Source: Chrysomallon squamiferum (lineage: Eukaryota > Mollusca > Gastropoda > Neomphalida > Peltospiridae). Taken from it: 64,000 nt of DNA. Numbering within the stretch: the stretch's first letter is position 1; each line of letters starts with the position of its first letter. The position numbers were made by a program, and so were the translations under genes. Under the pieces are notes generated by a model. It was not told the origin of the DNA, did not search any database, and worked only from the letters and a program-made list of their open reading frames with translations. Location of the stretch: positions 25,422,755-25,486,754 of the forward strand of contig CM022670.1 of the NCBI GenBank assembly GCA_012295275.1, in the 5' to 3' direction. Shown one piece after another: positions 14,101 to 25,998 of this stretch.

Positions 14101-17100
14101 TCAAGTAGATTAACATTGTCACCTTACAGTTAGTTATGTTTTATATAATGCGTAAATGTGTTCTTGTCACCTGTTCATAAAAATAAATATTATTTTATTG
14201 TTTTTAATTTTTAATTTTTTATTTTTTTTTTTCTCTATTTCTTTATTTATGAATTTCTTTATTTCTTTATTTTTAGAATTTTTAATTGTTATCATATTTA
14301 ATCATATCTGATTTTTGTTTACAGGTGATATTACCTTACAGATACTGACCAATACTGGCAGCAGAATACAAAATAATCATCCAAATATCTATTCGTAAGT
14401 TATTTTTTAAGATTTGTTTTTAGGCATAGCCATCTCTTTAATTTAACATTGATTACAGAAAAAAGTGCACCATCAATACATTTCAACTACAGCATTTTCT
14501 AACTGGTTTTTACTGGGAGTAATATATATATATTTTATTTCAATGAATATTTTATTAAGTCTAAAACAAAAATCTTTTTTATTTCAATATAGATATGCAA
14601 ATGTGGAAATAAATTAAATTGCCCAGAATCAATTTTTACTCATCTTTTTGGAAATGTTTCTGAAATCTGTTTAAAATGATTAAAATGGTAATTTAATAAG
14701 CATTTCATGACGCTGGTGCATTTAATACTGATCTGTTTTGAAATTATCATGTTTCTGTTTAAAATAATGACTATGGTATTTTAATAAACATTTCAGGAGT
14801 CTGGTCCCACTGTTGGTGAGTACAGCAAAGATGGGTAACCCAAAGCAGACAAAGCATGCAATCCGATGTGTGAGTCAAATCTGCAAGGACAAGGAACCAA
14901 TCCTCAGCCAGGTTTTTGAGGTTAGTTTTAATCTGAGAGTACTTTAGATAATATTTTGTGTTTAAATAGATGATGTAAATGGTGTACATTCTTATGTTAA
15001 AATCATTATGACAGTCAGAAAACAAAATTATACATTAGGATAAATTAAATGTGTAAATGATAATGAAAGAATGAATTTGACACATCATTTAATTATTAAT
15101 ACCAAAGATTATGGATTGTGTAAATTTCTTTATGCAGTACAAACTTTTGAAACTTTCTGACATTTGTTTTTGTAGGATTATTGTGAACTTAGAATTATTT
15201 TTTTTAATTTTACATTTTTTACATGTAAGTAAATGTAAATAAATATATATAAAATTGAATATTTCTGTTACATTCTAGCATGTGAAGAAGAATCTAGATA
15301 TAGAATCAGCTAACTACATCACATCAATAGTTGCAATGGGTCACATTGCTATGCTGTGTCCTGACAAATTTTCAGTGGAGATGAAAAGCATAGTGTCCAA
15401 AGTCATTGTGAAAGATTTGCTGATGCAGGATAGGGTAGGTATTTCATAATAAAAATTGACAATTGTAAAGTGTAGATAACCAGCTGTTATTTTATATTTC
15501 TAGAAGAAATACATTATTAAAACATAAAAGCCACAGAAGGAATGACATGTGATTACCCAAACGTGTACTGTATTTGAATCTCATTATTTTTTTTGTAGAC
15601 TGAGGGTATTCCTACAGAAGAAAGTTGGTATGCTAACCATTTGGTTTCTGAGGAAACTCAAGCAAAGGTAGGTTTCATAAAACATGTATATATTACTTTT
15701 TTTTTAAATGTTTTTTTTTTATTCATTAAATTGTGATTAAAAGCATTTTTTTTCTTAAGAGTTTTCACTAAATACATTTGTTTTGTTCACATTTAAGAGG
15801 AACTGTTGAAGGAAGCTTCAATCAAGCTGTTGAATAATTGCAAACATGACTTAATTTATGTTATTTTTGACAGGATTGTTACCATATGTTAGCCTCTCAG
15901 GTCATTATTTCATACTGTGTTGACTGTCCTGTCTGTTTTTTCACCCAGGTACAAGCAATGAAGATGTTGGTGCGATGGCTGCTTGGTATACGATCAAATG
16001 CTCAGAATTCAGGCACATCCACATTACGACTTCTCTACACTGTTATCATTCATGAAGGTGATCTTATGGAGCAGGGTGCTATAAAGTAAGATTTTCATAT
16101 CATCAGCACAAAATAGAAAAATATAAAATTTATCTTGTGATGTTGTACAATATCAAACTAAGATTGACAGATTTTAAATGAAAGGAAACTTAAATTATAA
16201 ATAAGAATCAAGGAAATCATATAAATATCTGACTCTCAAAAGATGCTAAATTTATCAGTAAATCAAGGCATTTTGTTAGCTGACCACCAGTCTGATACAT
16301 TGACAAATGTTGATGGAATCATTTTATGTGAATGTTTATGAAATGCTTGTTGTTTTATTGAAAGGAGATGGAGCTCGAATTTCATATTTTAAATTGCTTT
16401 CAGTTTTGATATTTTCAATTTGTTTCATTTTCAGTAAACCTGAACTGGCCAGGTTAAGGCTGCAGGCAGGATGTTCTATGTTGAAACTAGCTGAAGAACC
16501 ATGCTTTGCAGAAATAATCAGTCGAGAACAGTTCCAGGCATTAGCTTTGCTGATAAATGTATGTTGCTAGACTTGCATTTTATTTTGCAGTATATTCTGT
16601 AATTTAAAAAAAAAATTGTGAATTTTCTCTAATGAATCTGATTTTCAGGTTGGATTCCCAGTAAAATTTAATGAATTAAATCCAGTATTTTCTATAGGAA
16701 ATTTAAAATTATTATTCCTTTTTGAAGGAAGGGAAAAAAGAATTAAAACAAATAAAAATTATCTCATTAGTTGGATAGGTACTTGTATTCATTTAACTGA
16801 GAAATAAAAGCCTTTAACAATTCCACTGTTAGAATGTGAATAAGGATGGTATGATATCTTATTGGACTGGTGAAAGTATAATACCAGAGAATAATTTAAT
16901 ATATTAAGACTTACATTTGTCTTTTGTAGGACACATGTTATCATGTGAGATTAAAATTCTCATACAAACTTCACAAAGGTTTGGTGTCAATGAAGCTCCC
17001 ACTTGAGTATATGAGCATTTTCTCCCTCGCAGCCAATGACCCTCTGAAAGAGAGACGAGTCCAGCTGAAACAGTTTCTCAATGTCAATATAAATAAGAGA

Positions 17101-20100
17101 CGAGAATTTCTCAAACAGAATCCAGGAGCAAGAAGTAAGTTAAGTCTCTGGCTTTAGACAGCAACTAAGGAAGTTGTGGCCAGCAGTGTTGTTTTGATTA
17201 ATTGTTGAGTTATTTTTTTTTTTTTTTTAAACATCCCAAGTTCAGTTCTGTTCAGGTATTAAATGTTTTATTTGAATTGAATTTAAATGGCCTTGATTAG
17301 CAACTATTTCATTATAGCTTTAATGCAGCTAACATCAAATGTAACAGAATTTAAATTAAAATTACACTGTAAGAGAGGGGAAACAAAGAAACTCTTTGTA
17401 TCAAAACAGTCTCTTATTGATAAATAAATAATTTCATTTTTGGAACATATTTGATTTATTTTAGATAAAATGCCAGCTATCCTTCCAGACTATGTGATAC
17501 CATATAGCATTCATTTGCTTGCCCACGACCCTGATCTGAAGTCATATGACCATACAGAAGCATTACGAAACATCAAAGAGTAAGAATATCTTTGGGTCTG
17601 TTTTTACTTTTGTATCAGTTTATCCATGAGCTATCAAACACTTGACAGTTAGCTAAGAAAATGTCATAACATTGATCCAGACATCTTCTAATCTTTGTTG
17701 GAATTTGTCACTTTCTCTTTATTAAATTATTATTAGCCACATATTTTTATTTCTCCTTTGTTTTATTTTTCTATTCTTTTTTAAGTATCAAACATTGTTA
17801 AAATCAGATAAATACTATTTTCTGTTCTGAACGTGGCAATTTTGTGTTTCAGAACAGTAATCAGAACTGTCTATACAGAAGTGTTTCTGGCATGGATGTT
17901 ACATTTTACGAGTCATAACTTTTATTATTTTATATTTTAGATGTCTCTGGTTTGTGATGGAACCACTGATTGCCAAAAGTGAAGACTACAACTATGCATT
18001 TTTCCAGCGAATGATTGAAGCCATTAAACAAACCAAAGATACACAAAATCCAGATGATGAAGAAACCAACAAGGTATATTGAGTATTGCTTACAGTAAAT
18101 GTTTGAAATAATAAAATTAGTTATTTGTGGAGTTAAATATGTCATAACAAATTGATTTCTGATCTCTTAAGTAATAATGTAAAACTTAGTTACTTACTGA
18201 TGGACATTTTAAAAAGTTTACAGTTTACGTTTTTATCTTCTGTTGGCCTGTTTCATTGTCATTTATTTTGCATGCCTGTTTAATAATGTTCTTATAAATA
18301 TCAGGATATTTTAAAATAAAAATTGAGTTTTTATTCCATTGCTTCTCTCAATTCCTATTTTGTACTTTTTTAAAATTTTTTTTTTATCATGCTGTTTAGA
18401 AACTGTATGCTGTTTGTGATATTGCCCTTGGCCTTCTCATGGCAAAAGCAACCAATGTCACATTGAAAGATGTGAATGTTGAACCCTTGCTGCCCACCAA
18501 ACTGTTCACAAAACCAGATAAAGTAAGCATTCAGCACATTTTTCTTGCTAAAATACATTTAAACAGAAAAACTGATTTATTTGTTTGGTATTTTAATTCA
18601 TTTTAGTAGTGTTCACAGATGATCAGTTCAGGGGAATTTGCCAGGATTATAAATATAAAAAATAAAAATTTGAAAAAATAATTTCCATTTTCTTGCTTTA
18701 GTTCCTTATAACCAAAGCTTTGATCTTGGAGTCCAAATTATATTCAGGCTTTTAAACTATTTTGGAATGGTCAGAATCATATTAAAGTATTATATAACAG
18801 CATAAATTCCTGTTGAAATAAGCACTAAGTGTTATGATGAATGCAAAGGTTTTCTGCATTATTTTACTCATATTTTATATTAGATTACATTTTGGCTTTG
18901 TACTGATCTTGTTAATTTGTGATTTGTATTTATTTCAGTCATATTCCAACACAAAAAGCTACCTGCCCAAAGATTTCAAGTTTGATGGTCCCAAGGTAAA
19001 TAGAATATGGTTAATGTTTCAACATACAATGCCTTTAACCAATATTTTGTGTTCATTTTAATTGGGCTTTTTATAAAATGGAAATTCAGTATTTATAAAA
19101 TTCAGTATAGAATCAAAATAGGTACCTTCTAAATATCTGTGTAAACATGTAATTATATATATTTTGAGCTGAATTTAGGTTTAATTTGATGGTGGATTGC
19201 CACAGTCTTAGATTTCCTGTTTCACCCTGTTTTTGCTGAGATGCTTTTGTAATAATTGGTTACATAATGTATTCAGACACATAATGTGTGTGTGTGTGTG
19301 TGTGTCTGTATTTTTTCTCTTTTTTTCATTTAAATCTTTAATTTTTAATTTTTTTAAAATTATTATTAACAGAGAAAAGGTGTCCAAGCTTTGATTGATG
19401 GTCCAAGCAAACATTCTGCAGAGGTTATTTTAGTGGAAAGCCCTGGACCTGTTGTCAACCCGTCATCACGCAGTCCCAGGGTGTCACGAAAACAGTGGTG
19501 AGCATTTGAAATGTGAATTAAACAAACCATAATTGAGAGTGGGGAATAAAATAAACTAGAAACAAGTCACCTCATTCTGTCCATTAAAAATAAGTATTTC
19601 TTAAACTTGTGTAAATATGTAACAGAGATGGCTTTCTGCATCGTTTAATTGTTTCAGTTGAAAGACGTGTGTGACATTTTAAAGTTGCTTGGAAATTTTA
19701 TTTTTTTAATTATTTTTTCTAGGGAGAAACAGAACCAAAAGAAAACTCAAGCTGATTCTGACAGTGATTCTCCAGATCAGGCAAACGAAAGTCAGACTTC
19801 AGAAGAACCAAAGAAAGGTCGTGGAAGGCCTAGAAAGAATCCAGCCACTGTTACAAAACCGAAAAAAACCGCTAAGAAAGAAAATGCTCCAACATCAGAA
19901 GAATCTCAGCAGTCGGAGGAGCCTGACCCGTCACCAGCTGTTGTCAAAGCTGGAACACGGCAAACTAAAATTGAAGACTTTGGTGTCAAAAGTTCATCCA
20001 CAAAAGATCAGGAACAGTCCTCTTCAACAGAGAAAGAACCATCTCAAAAATCTCTAGTCAATGGTGCAGCTAAAAGTTCTTTAAAAATGAAAAGAACTAC

Positions 20101-23100
20101 AAAAAGTGATAAAAATTCTTCAGACACTAATGTTAAAAGTTCAGACTCTCGAAAGCGCCGACTGAGTGCTGATGAGTGTTCAAGGGCAGCTAAGCATTCA
20201 CGAACTTCACCATCAGTGGAAAAAGATTCTCCGAAGTCAGAAGACTCGCCATCAAAACTCGCCTCACCTGGGTCATCCACTAAAATTGCAAGATCTGTTC
20301 ACTTAGGATTAAGAGATTCCAAGTTAGTATCTTAATTCGTATCATGGTTGTCAAGTTTTATTATTTAGAAATGTAGCTTTTATTCTATGAAACTAATGCA
20401 AGTAATAAACCTTGAATGCATTATAATTAATAACCTCTCCCCCAGATTTGTAACTAAGCTTGTTAAATGTGTCAGTTAATAATTTGTTACATAATGTGCT
20501 TGTTAGTAAATGATGAATTAATGTAATAAATAATCTAAGTCAGCATTTTGTTCTTTCTGTATGAAATAGATCAGAAAAATCTTATTTTGTTATGTGAATA
20601 CTGTCTAATAACGACTGAATTTAATTAATTTTTTTTCATGCCATTTAGAAATTGATGGTCGGACTAAGTATTCTTCAAAATAGAAAATGGACCTGGTTAT
20701 TTTATTTTATATATCATAATGTCAAAAAGAAACCAACAAATAAAACTTCTTTTTTTTGTTTGTTAATGATAACAATATTGGTTATGAAAATATTAGTATT
20801 TAAAATTCTTGATAAAAGAAACATTAATGCTTATAAATAAGTAAATACAGTTTTATTATTATTTTCGTAAATCAGTAAATGAAACTGTTTAAAACCTGAT
20901 CATTAAATGAAAACTGACACTGAATTTAAAGTTTCAAAATGGTTGCTCTGTAATAAGTTTGACTTAACTGTTACTGTTGAGGTAGAAAAAAAATCAACCA
21001 CAAATACTGTTCCACTTATAAGTTAACTACACTGAGAGGAAAAAAGAAAAGAAACAAATTTGAATTCTGTTGCAGTGTTGTTAAGAATTTGCACTCAGAT
21101 TTAAGTGACACTGAGACGTCCATGGATAGTGTATCATCCCGCCAGTCGTCAAGGAAACGACAAGCATCATCCCCATCATCTCCTCATTCCTCCTCCCAGT
21201 CTTCACAGGAATCCAGTGCTCAGCCACCACCACCTAAAAAGTGAGTGCATGTTACTATGACTGGATCACGAGCATGAAAATATATTTTTAGGTTGTTTTT
21301 TTTATTTATTTATTATTATTATTATATTATGCTATTCTATTCTTTTCTTCAGTTTTTTTGCCCCATTAAAAAAAAAAAAAAAAAATGGTATTTATATTTA
21401 AATAATTAAATAGCTAGATCTTTTTGCGTTAACCTGACACACAGGATCAAATCTCTGTTTAAGTGCTCATTTACTCTTCCACTCCATTGACACCTGTAAT
21501 TGTCAATAAAGATAGAGATATCTTAAACTATGTAACAGGATTATACAACAAAATATTTAGTAAACTTTTTTCTTTTCTTTTTTTTCACCTCTATTGAGCA
21601 CTGAACTGATTAGCAGCTTTTGGGGATCTTTTTTTTTTTTTTTTTTTGTGTGCTAGCTTTAACATTAAAGTGAATCAGTAGTTTAGTTTAACCTGCTAAT
21701 ATCAACATGATACTTTCATGCTTGTGTTCACATGATGGGTTTTGTTGGCAGTTTGTAGCAAATAGTGTGGTTTTGGTATAAAGAAGATTTTTTATTTATT
21801 TTTATTATTTTAAAATTTTAATATTTTTAAAATTTATTAATTTATTTGTGATGTTTTAATCAGGTTCTACTTTTTAACTGTTATTATTATTAGTAACAAA
21901 CTTACAAATGCTGTTTAGACTTTCTAATATAGTTTATTTCTTTAATAAGGTTATAGTATAAGTTATTTTAATATTTGTTTTTTTTGTTGTTTGTATTAAC
22001 ATTTAAATACAGTTCTTGTTCTAAAGATCTGCATAATCAAAACTTAAATTCAGGGAGCATTAATTTTCTTTTTTTCTTTTAAAAGTGTAAAAAGCTTTAA
22101 GAAGAGAATAAGATTTCAATTAAAAACTATATTAAAAAAAAAAGAAGAAAATAGAACAGTTAATTTATTTTTTACATAAAAATCAGCATGTATCTGTTTC
22201 AGGGAAAAAATATTACGGATTGTACTCCGTAAAATACGGTATATTATTTCACTATAATATATATTTTTCAGCTTTTGGAAATATAATTTCACTAGTTTTA
22301 TTTTCCTTTTCTTTCTTTCTTTCTCTCTCTCTTTATTTTTGGAACATAAAGTATCTGCATTCATAGCTCATGAAATCATCCTGCTCTAATTTAATTATTT
22401 CATGGCCTGAGAAATTTGGTGTCTTATTTATATTGGATACATTATTTATTTAACAGTTTCAATTATTGGTGATGGTTTCCTGAGACGCAGCACATTTGGC
22501 TTGATATTATTAACATACAAAACAATATCAGCATTTAATGTTTAAAATTTACAGAAAAGGATGCATTTGCAGTTTAAAAGCTATGTTTTTAAATGTAGAT
22601 ATGCCTTTAATCTTTGCAAGAATTTTTTTCTGAAATTACTAGAAATTGTAGAAATTAATTCATCTCTCTTTCAAAGATTAAATTACTTCTCAAATTTTGG
22701 CTCATAATGGCTATGTTTTTTTTATGTCTGAAGGCATATTCTTAACATTTTTATTATTTGTGAATTTGGCTTGTTTGTTAATTTATTTGTGAAACCTAAA
22801 TTATTCTTAGATTTTATTTCTTGTTTAAAGTAACAAGAACAGATAACTTAACTATATTGGACTTGTGCTAGTTTGTTTTATTACTTAGAACACAGGACAT
22901 ATCTGACATGAAAAAAACCTACAGGCTGGGTAAAAATCCAAATTTCCAAAAATGGGGCTCAATTGAACTCGAATATTTAGATACAAATCACTAACTCAAC
23001 AAGACCTTACTTAGCTTTAAAATATTACAAATATTTGTAAAAGATAACATTTTTTTTTCTACTGTAACAACATCTTAGTCAAAGACCCTATAGAAATATT

Positions 23101-23443
23101 ATTAAAACATAAAAACAGGACAGCGTTAACAAGAGGAGGCAAAGGCAGCAGTGATATAGAATCCTCACAGTCTTCAAACAGAGTAACACGTTCATCTCGG
23201 GATACAACACCATCAACAGCAGAGTCATCTGCGACATCCCCAACAGGAAAGGGAGACAACAAGAAGGTTTTTAATAAAAAGGAAACAACAAAAGTTGTAG
23301 CTAAAGGAAAGCAGGCTCAGCCAGACAGACTGAATGTTCGCATTGCGTAAGTCATCATTATTGCTGATAAAAAAAACTGTAGAAGAAAAATTAAATTACA
23401 ATTATTATCAACATATAAGCAGTTGTTCCTTTTATTTATGTAT

Positions 23444-23478
<35 letters not shown>

Positions 23479-24644
23479 CCAAATTATATAAATTATTTTT
23501 TTTATATGAAAAAAATAAATGTAATAACTCTTCATATTAAGAAAAGATTAAAAGTAAAATCTTAACAGAAATTCATTTTTTTTTTTTTTTTTTTTTTAAA
23601 AGTGACTGGGTAACTCTTGGATTTACCTTAGCTGATGAAGCATCTTTTCATTTGTTCAGTTGTTACTTGAGATGTTACTTGAGATATACTATAGCCATTA
23701 AAACTGAATAAAATTACATTTTTGTTGACTGACATTTTCATAGCTATGAATGTAACAGAGAAAAGAAACCAATATCCATCAGAATATTATACAAATTTTT
23801 GAAAAAATACTGAGTATTTGAAGAAAAAAAACAATTTCTTTTTCAGTCGGAAGTCGAGAAGTTTTGCTAATGGTACAAGTGACGGTGATGAAACAACAGG
23901 CACAGATTCGTCCATGTCACCTCGAAGAATTGCGGCATTAGCTAAAGCAGTTCAGTCTGCCTCTAGTGTCTCAGAAGGCTCGAATGTAATTTGTTAGAGT
24001 ACATTACATTCTAACATAAGTACGATACTGTTAACAATTTAATTCAGAGTGAATATGTTGTCTTTTGTGGCATAGATGTCAAATGTGGTAATTGAAAGAT
24101 GCCTATTAATAATTTATTCCCATATATATATATATTGTGTCATCAGGGTCATATATCGTAGCTCAGTGATACTGTTAATTAAATATCCAAAATTATTTCG
24201 ATAATTTGTTTTCCCCAAATCCAGTGTTTTTCATCCTAAATCAAGTCAAATTGTGCTGAGTTCTGCTTGAATATATTTATGTGTATATTTTATTTTTGTT
24301 GAGGTATTTGGTAGTGTAAAATGGTGATGGTAGCTTGGATATGGTAGCACTGACTGCTATTTAAATGGTCTCTCTTGTTTTAGAGTTTTCTGTATGTACT
24401 ACTAGCAAGAAAAAATACTTTTCTGTTATTACTGTATTTAAAATTTCAGAAAATAAGAAAAAAATATTTAAACTGGTAACGTTACATATTATAATCTTTA
24501 TTAACAGATGATGATAAGGAGTTTAAGTAGATAATTTGAAGCATGTGAAAGTCAGTTTTCTGAACTTACACTGAATAACTAACTATAAAGTTGCTTTATA
24601 TATCAAATTAATTTACAGATATTTTTTATTTTTTATTTGATTTA

Positions 24645-24675
<31 letters not shown>

Positions 24676-24742
24676 ATTGTTATTATATTGTTATTTGTTT
24701 CTTTTGTAGGTTCGAAGAACCACAAGAACAAGGAAAACCTAA
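1940..24742 (+). CDS. PDS5: PDS5 cohesin-associated factor (34 coding exons)
   Basis: Sister-chromatid cohesion protein PDS5, a nuclear HEAT-repeat protein that binds the cohesin kleisin and, with WAPL, sororin and acetyltransferases, controls cohesin loading and release. Coding exons: 1940-2029, 2474-2668, 2979-3065, 3423-3520, 3946-4072, 4220-4300, 4578-4718, 5069-5184, 7741-7835, 8461-8606, 8789-8940, 11568-11681, 12027-12059, 12648-12739, 13158-13297, 13518-13730, 13973-14063, 14325-14394, 14797-14920, 15279-15434, 15599-15667, 15949-16085, 16435-16558, 16930-17134, 17465-17579, 17941-18073, 18400-18522, 18939-18995, 19373-19497, 19723-20322, 21076-21240, 23119-23346, 23847-23985, 24710-24742. 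They total 4614 nt, 1537 residues, somewhat longer than the vertebrate PDS5A/B proteins (roughly 1340-1450). Every junction is GT-AG and keeps frame. The length and the aligned motifs over the whole body make the identity secure; whether it is closer to A or B is not meaningful outside vertebrates. Confidence 0.97.
5257..7494. mobile_element. ~2.2 kb TIR element in PDS5 intron 8, no transposase seen
   Basis: The ends carry exact 15-bp inverted repeats: TAGGTACCGGCAGCC at 5257-5271 and its reverse complement at 7480-7494. If the element proper starts at GGTACC, each side has a TA, as in Tc1/mariner-type insertions. The left end is duplicated: 5257-5435 is repeated in diverged form from about 5527. 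A related copy lies in intron 11. Open frames on the minus strand (6840-7213) are short and not conserved between copies, so this looks non-autonomous. Superfamily assignment is tentative. Confidence 0.7.
7741..8940 (+). CDS. PDS5: PDS5 exons 9-11, central HEAT region (residues 312-442)
   Basis: Exons 7741-7835, 8461-8606 and 8789-8940 encode [20 protein letters not shown], then [20 protein letters not shown], then [20 protein letters not shown]. These align with the vertebrate RFNDIHVPIRLECVKFASH, the 'VRSHDPEEAIRHDV' turn and 'WRVRKEAMMGLAQIYKKYAL'. The three exons form an island between two large introns (8 and 11), each filled by a copy of the same transposon-like element. Confidence 0.95.
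9123..11415. mobile_element. Second copy of the intron-8 TIR element, in PDS5 intron 11
   Basis: This is collinear with the intron-8 copy and in the same orientation. Shared landmarks are the left end (aaggtactggctggcaaa, about 9122), CAAATTGGTACAACAGGC, GTGACTAGAGGCAATTAAAG-type sequence, CGACCCTATTTTAGGACT, and the right end ggctgccgtaccta (11404-11417, one G missing from the terminal repeat). Homology with intron 8 also covers about 90 bp before the left end (9031-9120 versus 5437-5526). It carries an extra ~300 bp (about 9698-10006) and an internal duplication near 10730-10930 that the intron-8 copy lacks. Confidence 0.65.
11568..18995 (+). CDS. PDS5: PDS5 exons 12-28, C-terminal HEAT body (residues 443-1108)
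   Basis: This part holds the rest of the helical body. It includes a 33-nt microexon (12027-12059), [20 protein letters not shown] in exon 15, CTCQKAE like the vertebrate [19 protein letters not shown] in exon 16, MVRWLLG-type [20 protein letters not shown] in exon 22 (from about residue 816), [20 protein letters not shown] in exon 24, [18 protein letters not shown] in exon 25 and [16 protein letters not shown] in exons 25-26. Phase is kept through all seventeen exons. The conserved body ends near [15 protein letters not shown] in exon 28, matching the vertebrate NTKNYLPPEM boundary before the disordered tail. Confidence 0.95.
19373..24742 (+). CDS. PDS5: PDS5 exons 29-34, disordered basic tail (residues 1109-1537)
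   Basis: The tail is Ser/Lys/Glu-rich, low in hydrophobic residues and full of SP/TP sites. An AT-hook, GRGRPRK, lies at residues 1182-1188. QTKIEDFG at 1230-1237 (19961-19984) is a near-match to a PCNA-interacting motif whose last aromatic is Gly. Exon 30 is unusually long (600 nt). The last exon encodes [10 protein letters not shown], preceded by Asn, resembling the vertebrate PDS5B end NVRRRSAKRERR; that similarity supports the splice 23985/24710. The acceptor of exon 32 (23118) has a poor pyrimidine tract, but it is the only one found that keeps frame. Tail exons are less certain than the body because the sequence is little constrained. Confidence 0.85.
20323..21075 (+). other. PDS5 intron 30, no further feature seen
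   Basis: Intron between two tail exons. It begins GTTAGT and ends ctgttgcag. Reading through the donor adds only Leu-Val-Ser and a stop, so retention would truncate the tail after exon 30. AT-rich, without a recognisable repeat or second gene. Confidence 0.6.
21241..23118 (+). other. PDS5 intron 31 (1.9 kb), simple sequence only
   Basis: The donor is GTGAGT at 21241. It holds homopolymer runs (A around 21368-21385, T around 21630-21648), an ATT run near 21312-21328 and a CTTT run near 22311-22335. No alternative exon that keeps frame was recognised. The acceptor at 23118 follows an A-rich rather than pyrimidine-rich stretch. Confidence 0.55.
23433..23478. repeat. (TTTA)n microsatellite in PDS5 intron 32
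   Basis: About eleven units of TTTA with one GTA variant near the start. It lies in the 500-nt intron between exons 32 and 33. Confidence 0.85.
23986..24709 (+). other. Last PDS5 intron, with in-frame stop if retained
   Basis: Splicing at GTAATT (23986) joins to 24710 and gives the conserved basic C-terminus. Reading through instead adds Val-Ile-Cys after Asn and stops at the TAG 23995-23997, removing the last ten residues. The donor is a weak GTAATT. The intron contains an ATT run near 24644-24666. Confidence 0.6.
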
Positions 24743-25545
24743 ATCTTCTGAACATTTGACTAGCAAGTAAAAGCACAGGGAATTCATTTAACTGATCACT
24801 TTGGTTAAGTTTGTGTTCTTAATAAGATACTTATTTCTGACATAGTGGTGCAATTGCAGGTTTTAAAAAAGGGAGACAATTTGGACTGAGGATGAAATAC
24901 TGGGCATCTGTATTTTGATGGCAGAAGTAAGCCATACAAGAAAAAAAAAAAAAATTATAAATTAAAAAGGAAAAGAAAGAATAATGAAGAGAAAATGTTG
25001 TTAATTGTTGTTTTTCTGTTTTAATGATGGAAAGGGAAGATGGCTGAATTACTTGGAACAATTTGTTGGCAGCGTCACTTAAATACATTTTAATATATAT
25101 TTCATTCCATCTTTTTTTAAGTACCATTGGTAAACACATCAAAAAAAGGACAATTTCATTGCAATACATTTCATTCACACTGCAGGTTTTAGACTAGTAG
25201 ACATTTCTTCGTAATTCAGAAGACATGTACTTTTTTTTTTAAAATGAAAAAAACTTTTAAAATTTTTAGTCTGTGTGTTTGGTTTATTTGTTTGTTTCTT
25301 TTTCTTTTTTCTTTTTTTGACCAAAACCCCCTCCCTGAAAAACAGATATATAAATAATGGTAATAAACAAAATGTTGAACATGGTATAATATGAATTCCA
25401 TCTCTGTTTAAAAGTTGATGCCTCTGACATTGTGTAATAGTTTGTGATATATATTGAGGGGGTGTGCATTGTATATAAATATATATATATATTTATATAT
25501 ATATATATATAATGTGTTCTGAAAATAAAGTGCATTGTGTAACTT
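24743..25545 (+). other. PDS5 3' UTR with polyadenylation signal
   Basis: After the stop at 24740-24742 comes AT-rich sequence with an A run at about 24940-24954 and a long TA/TATA stretch (25477-25511). The best polyadenylation hexamer is AATAAA at 25524-25529, followed within about 30 nt by T/G-rich sequence. The exact cleavage site is inferred. Confidence 0.5.
25524..25529 (+). terminator. AATAAA polyadenylation signal, PDS5
   Basis: A canonical hexamer about 780 nt after the stop codon, with G/T-rich sequence (tttgttactgcatgttgtgt) downstream. No earlier full AATAAA was seen in the UTR. Confidence 0.5.
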
Positions 25546-25957
25546 ACAGATATTTTCACTTTGTTACTGCATGTTGTGTATATCTTCATTTATTTTCAGA
25601 CAGGTCTCTAAAATAGTGAATCATAATTTGTGTGAGAAATATATATGTATGTATGTAAGTATCAAGAAAGAATACATTTTCCTGAGCATTATGGTGATGA
25701 TTTATTTTATTGTATTTTTTATTTGTTTTACTGTTTACATTTATAAACTGTTTTGTGAAAAACAGAATGAAACATGGATATAATAGTAGTATTGAAAACA
25801 AATGTGTGTGTGTGTTATTTTAAGAAGGAATTTCCTTTTTACTGGAGAGTTTTGAAGAGTGGGGAAGTTTTTTTTCCTAGTTTTTTTTTTTTTTTTAATC
25901 CCTTTTCTTTCTTTTTTTAATTTTTTTTAATTTTTTATTTTTTTAAATAAAATTTAG

Positions 25958-25998
25958 ATTAAAAAAAAAAAAAAAAAAAAAAAATAATAATAATAATA
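25958..25998. repeat. A tract plus (TAA)n
   Basis: About 25 A residues run directly into six TAA units. An AATAAA lies just upstream. This pattern is common at the 3' end of non-LTR retroposons, but no retroposon body was recognised. Confidence 0.7.

Noticed and set aside
19764-20057. A second 97-codon frame over PDS5 exon 30
   Set aside because: Out-of-frame shadow of the Lys/Ser-rich PDS5 tail; the PDS5 frame is fixed by both splice junctions and the AT-hook.
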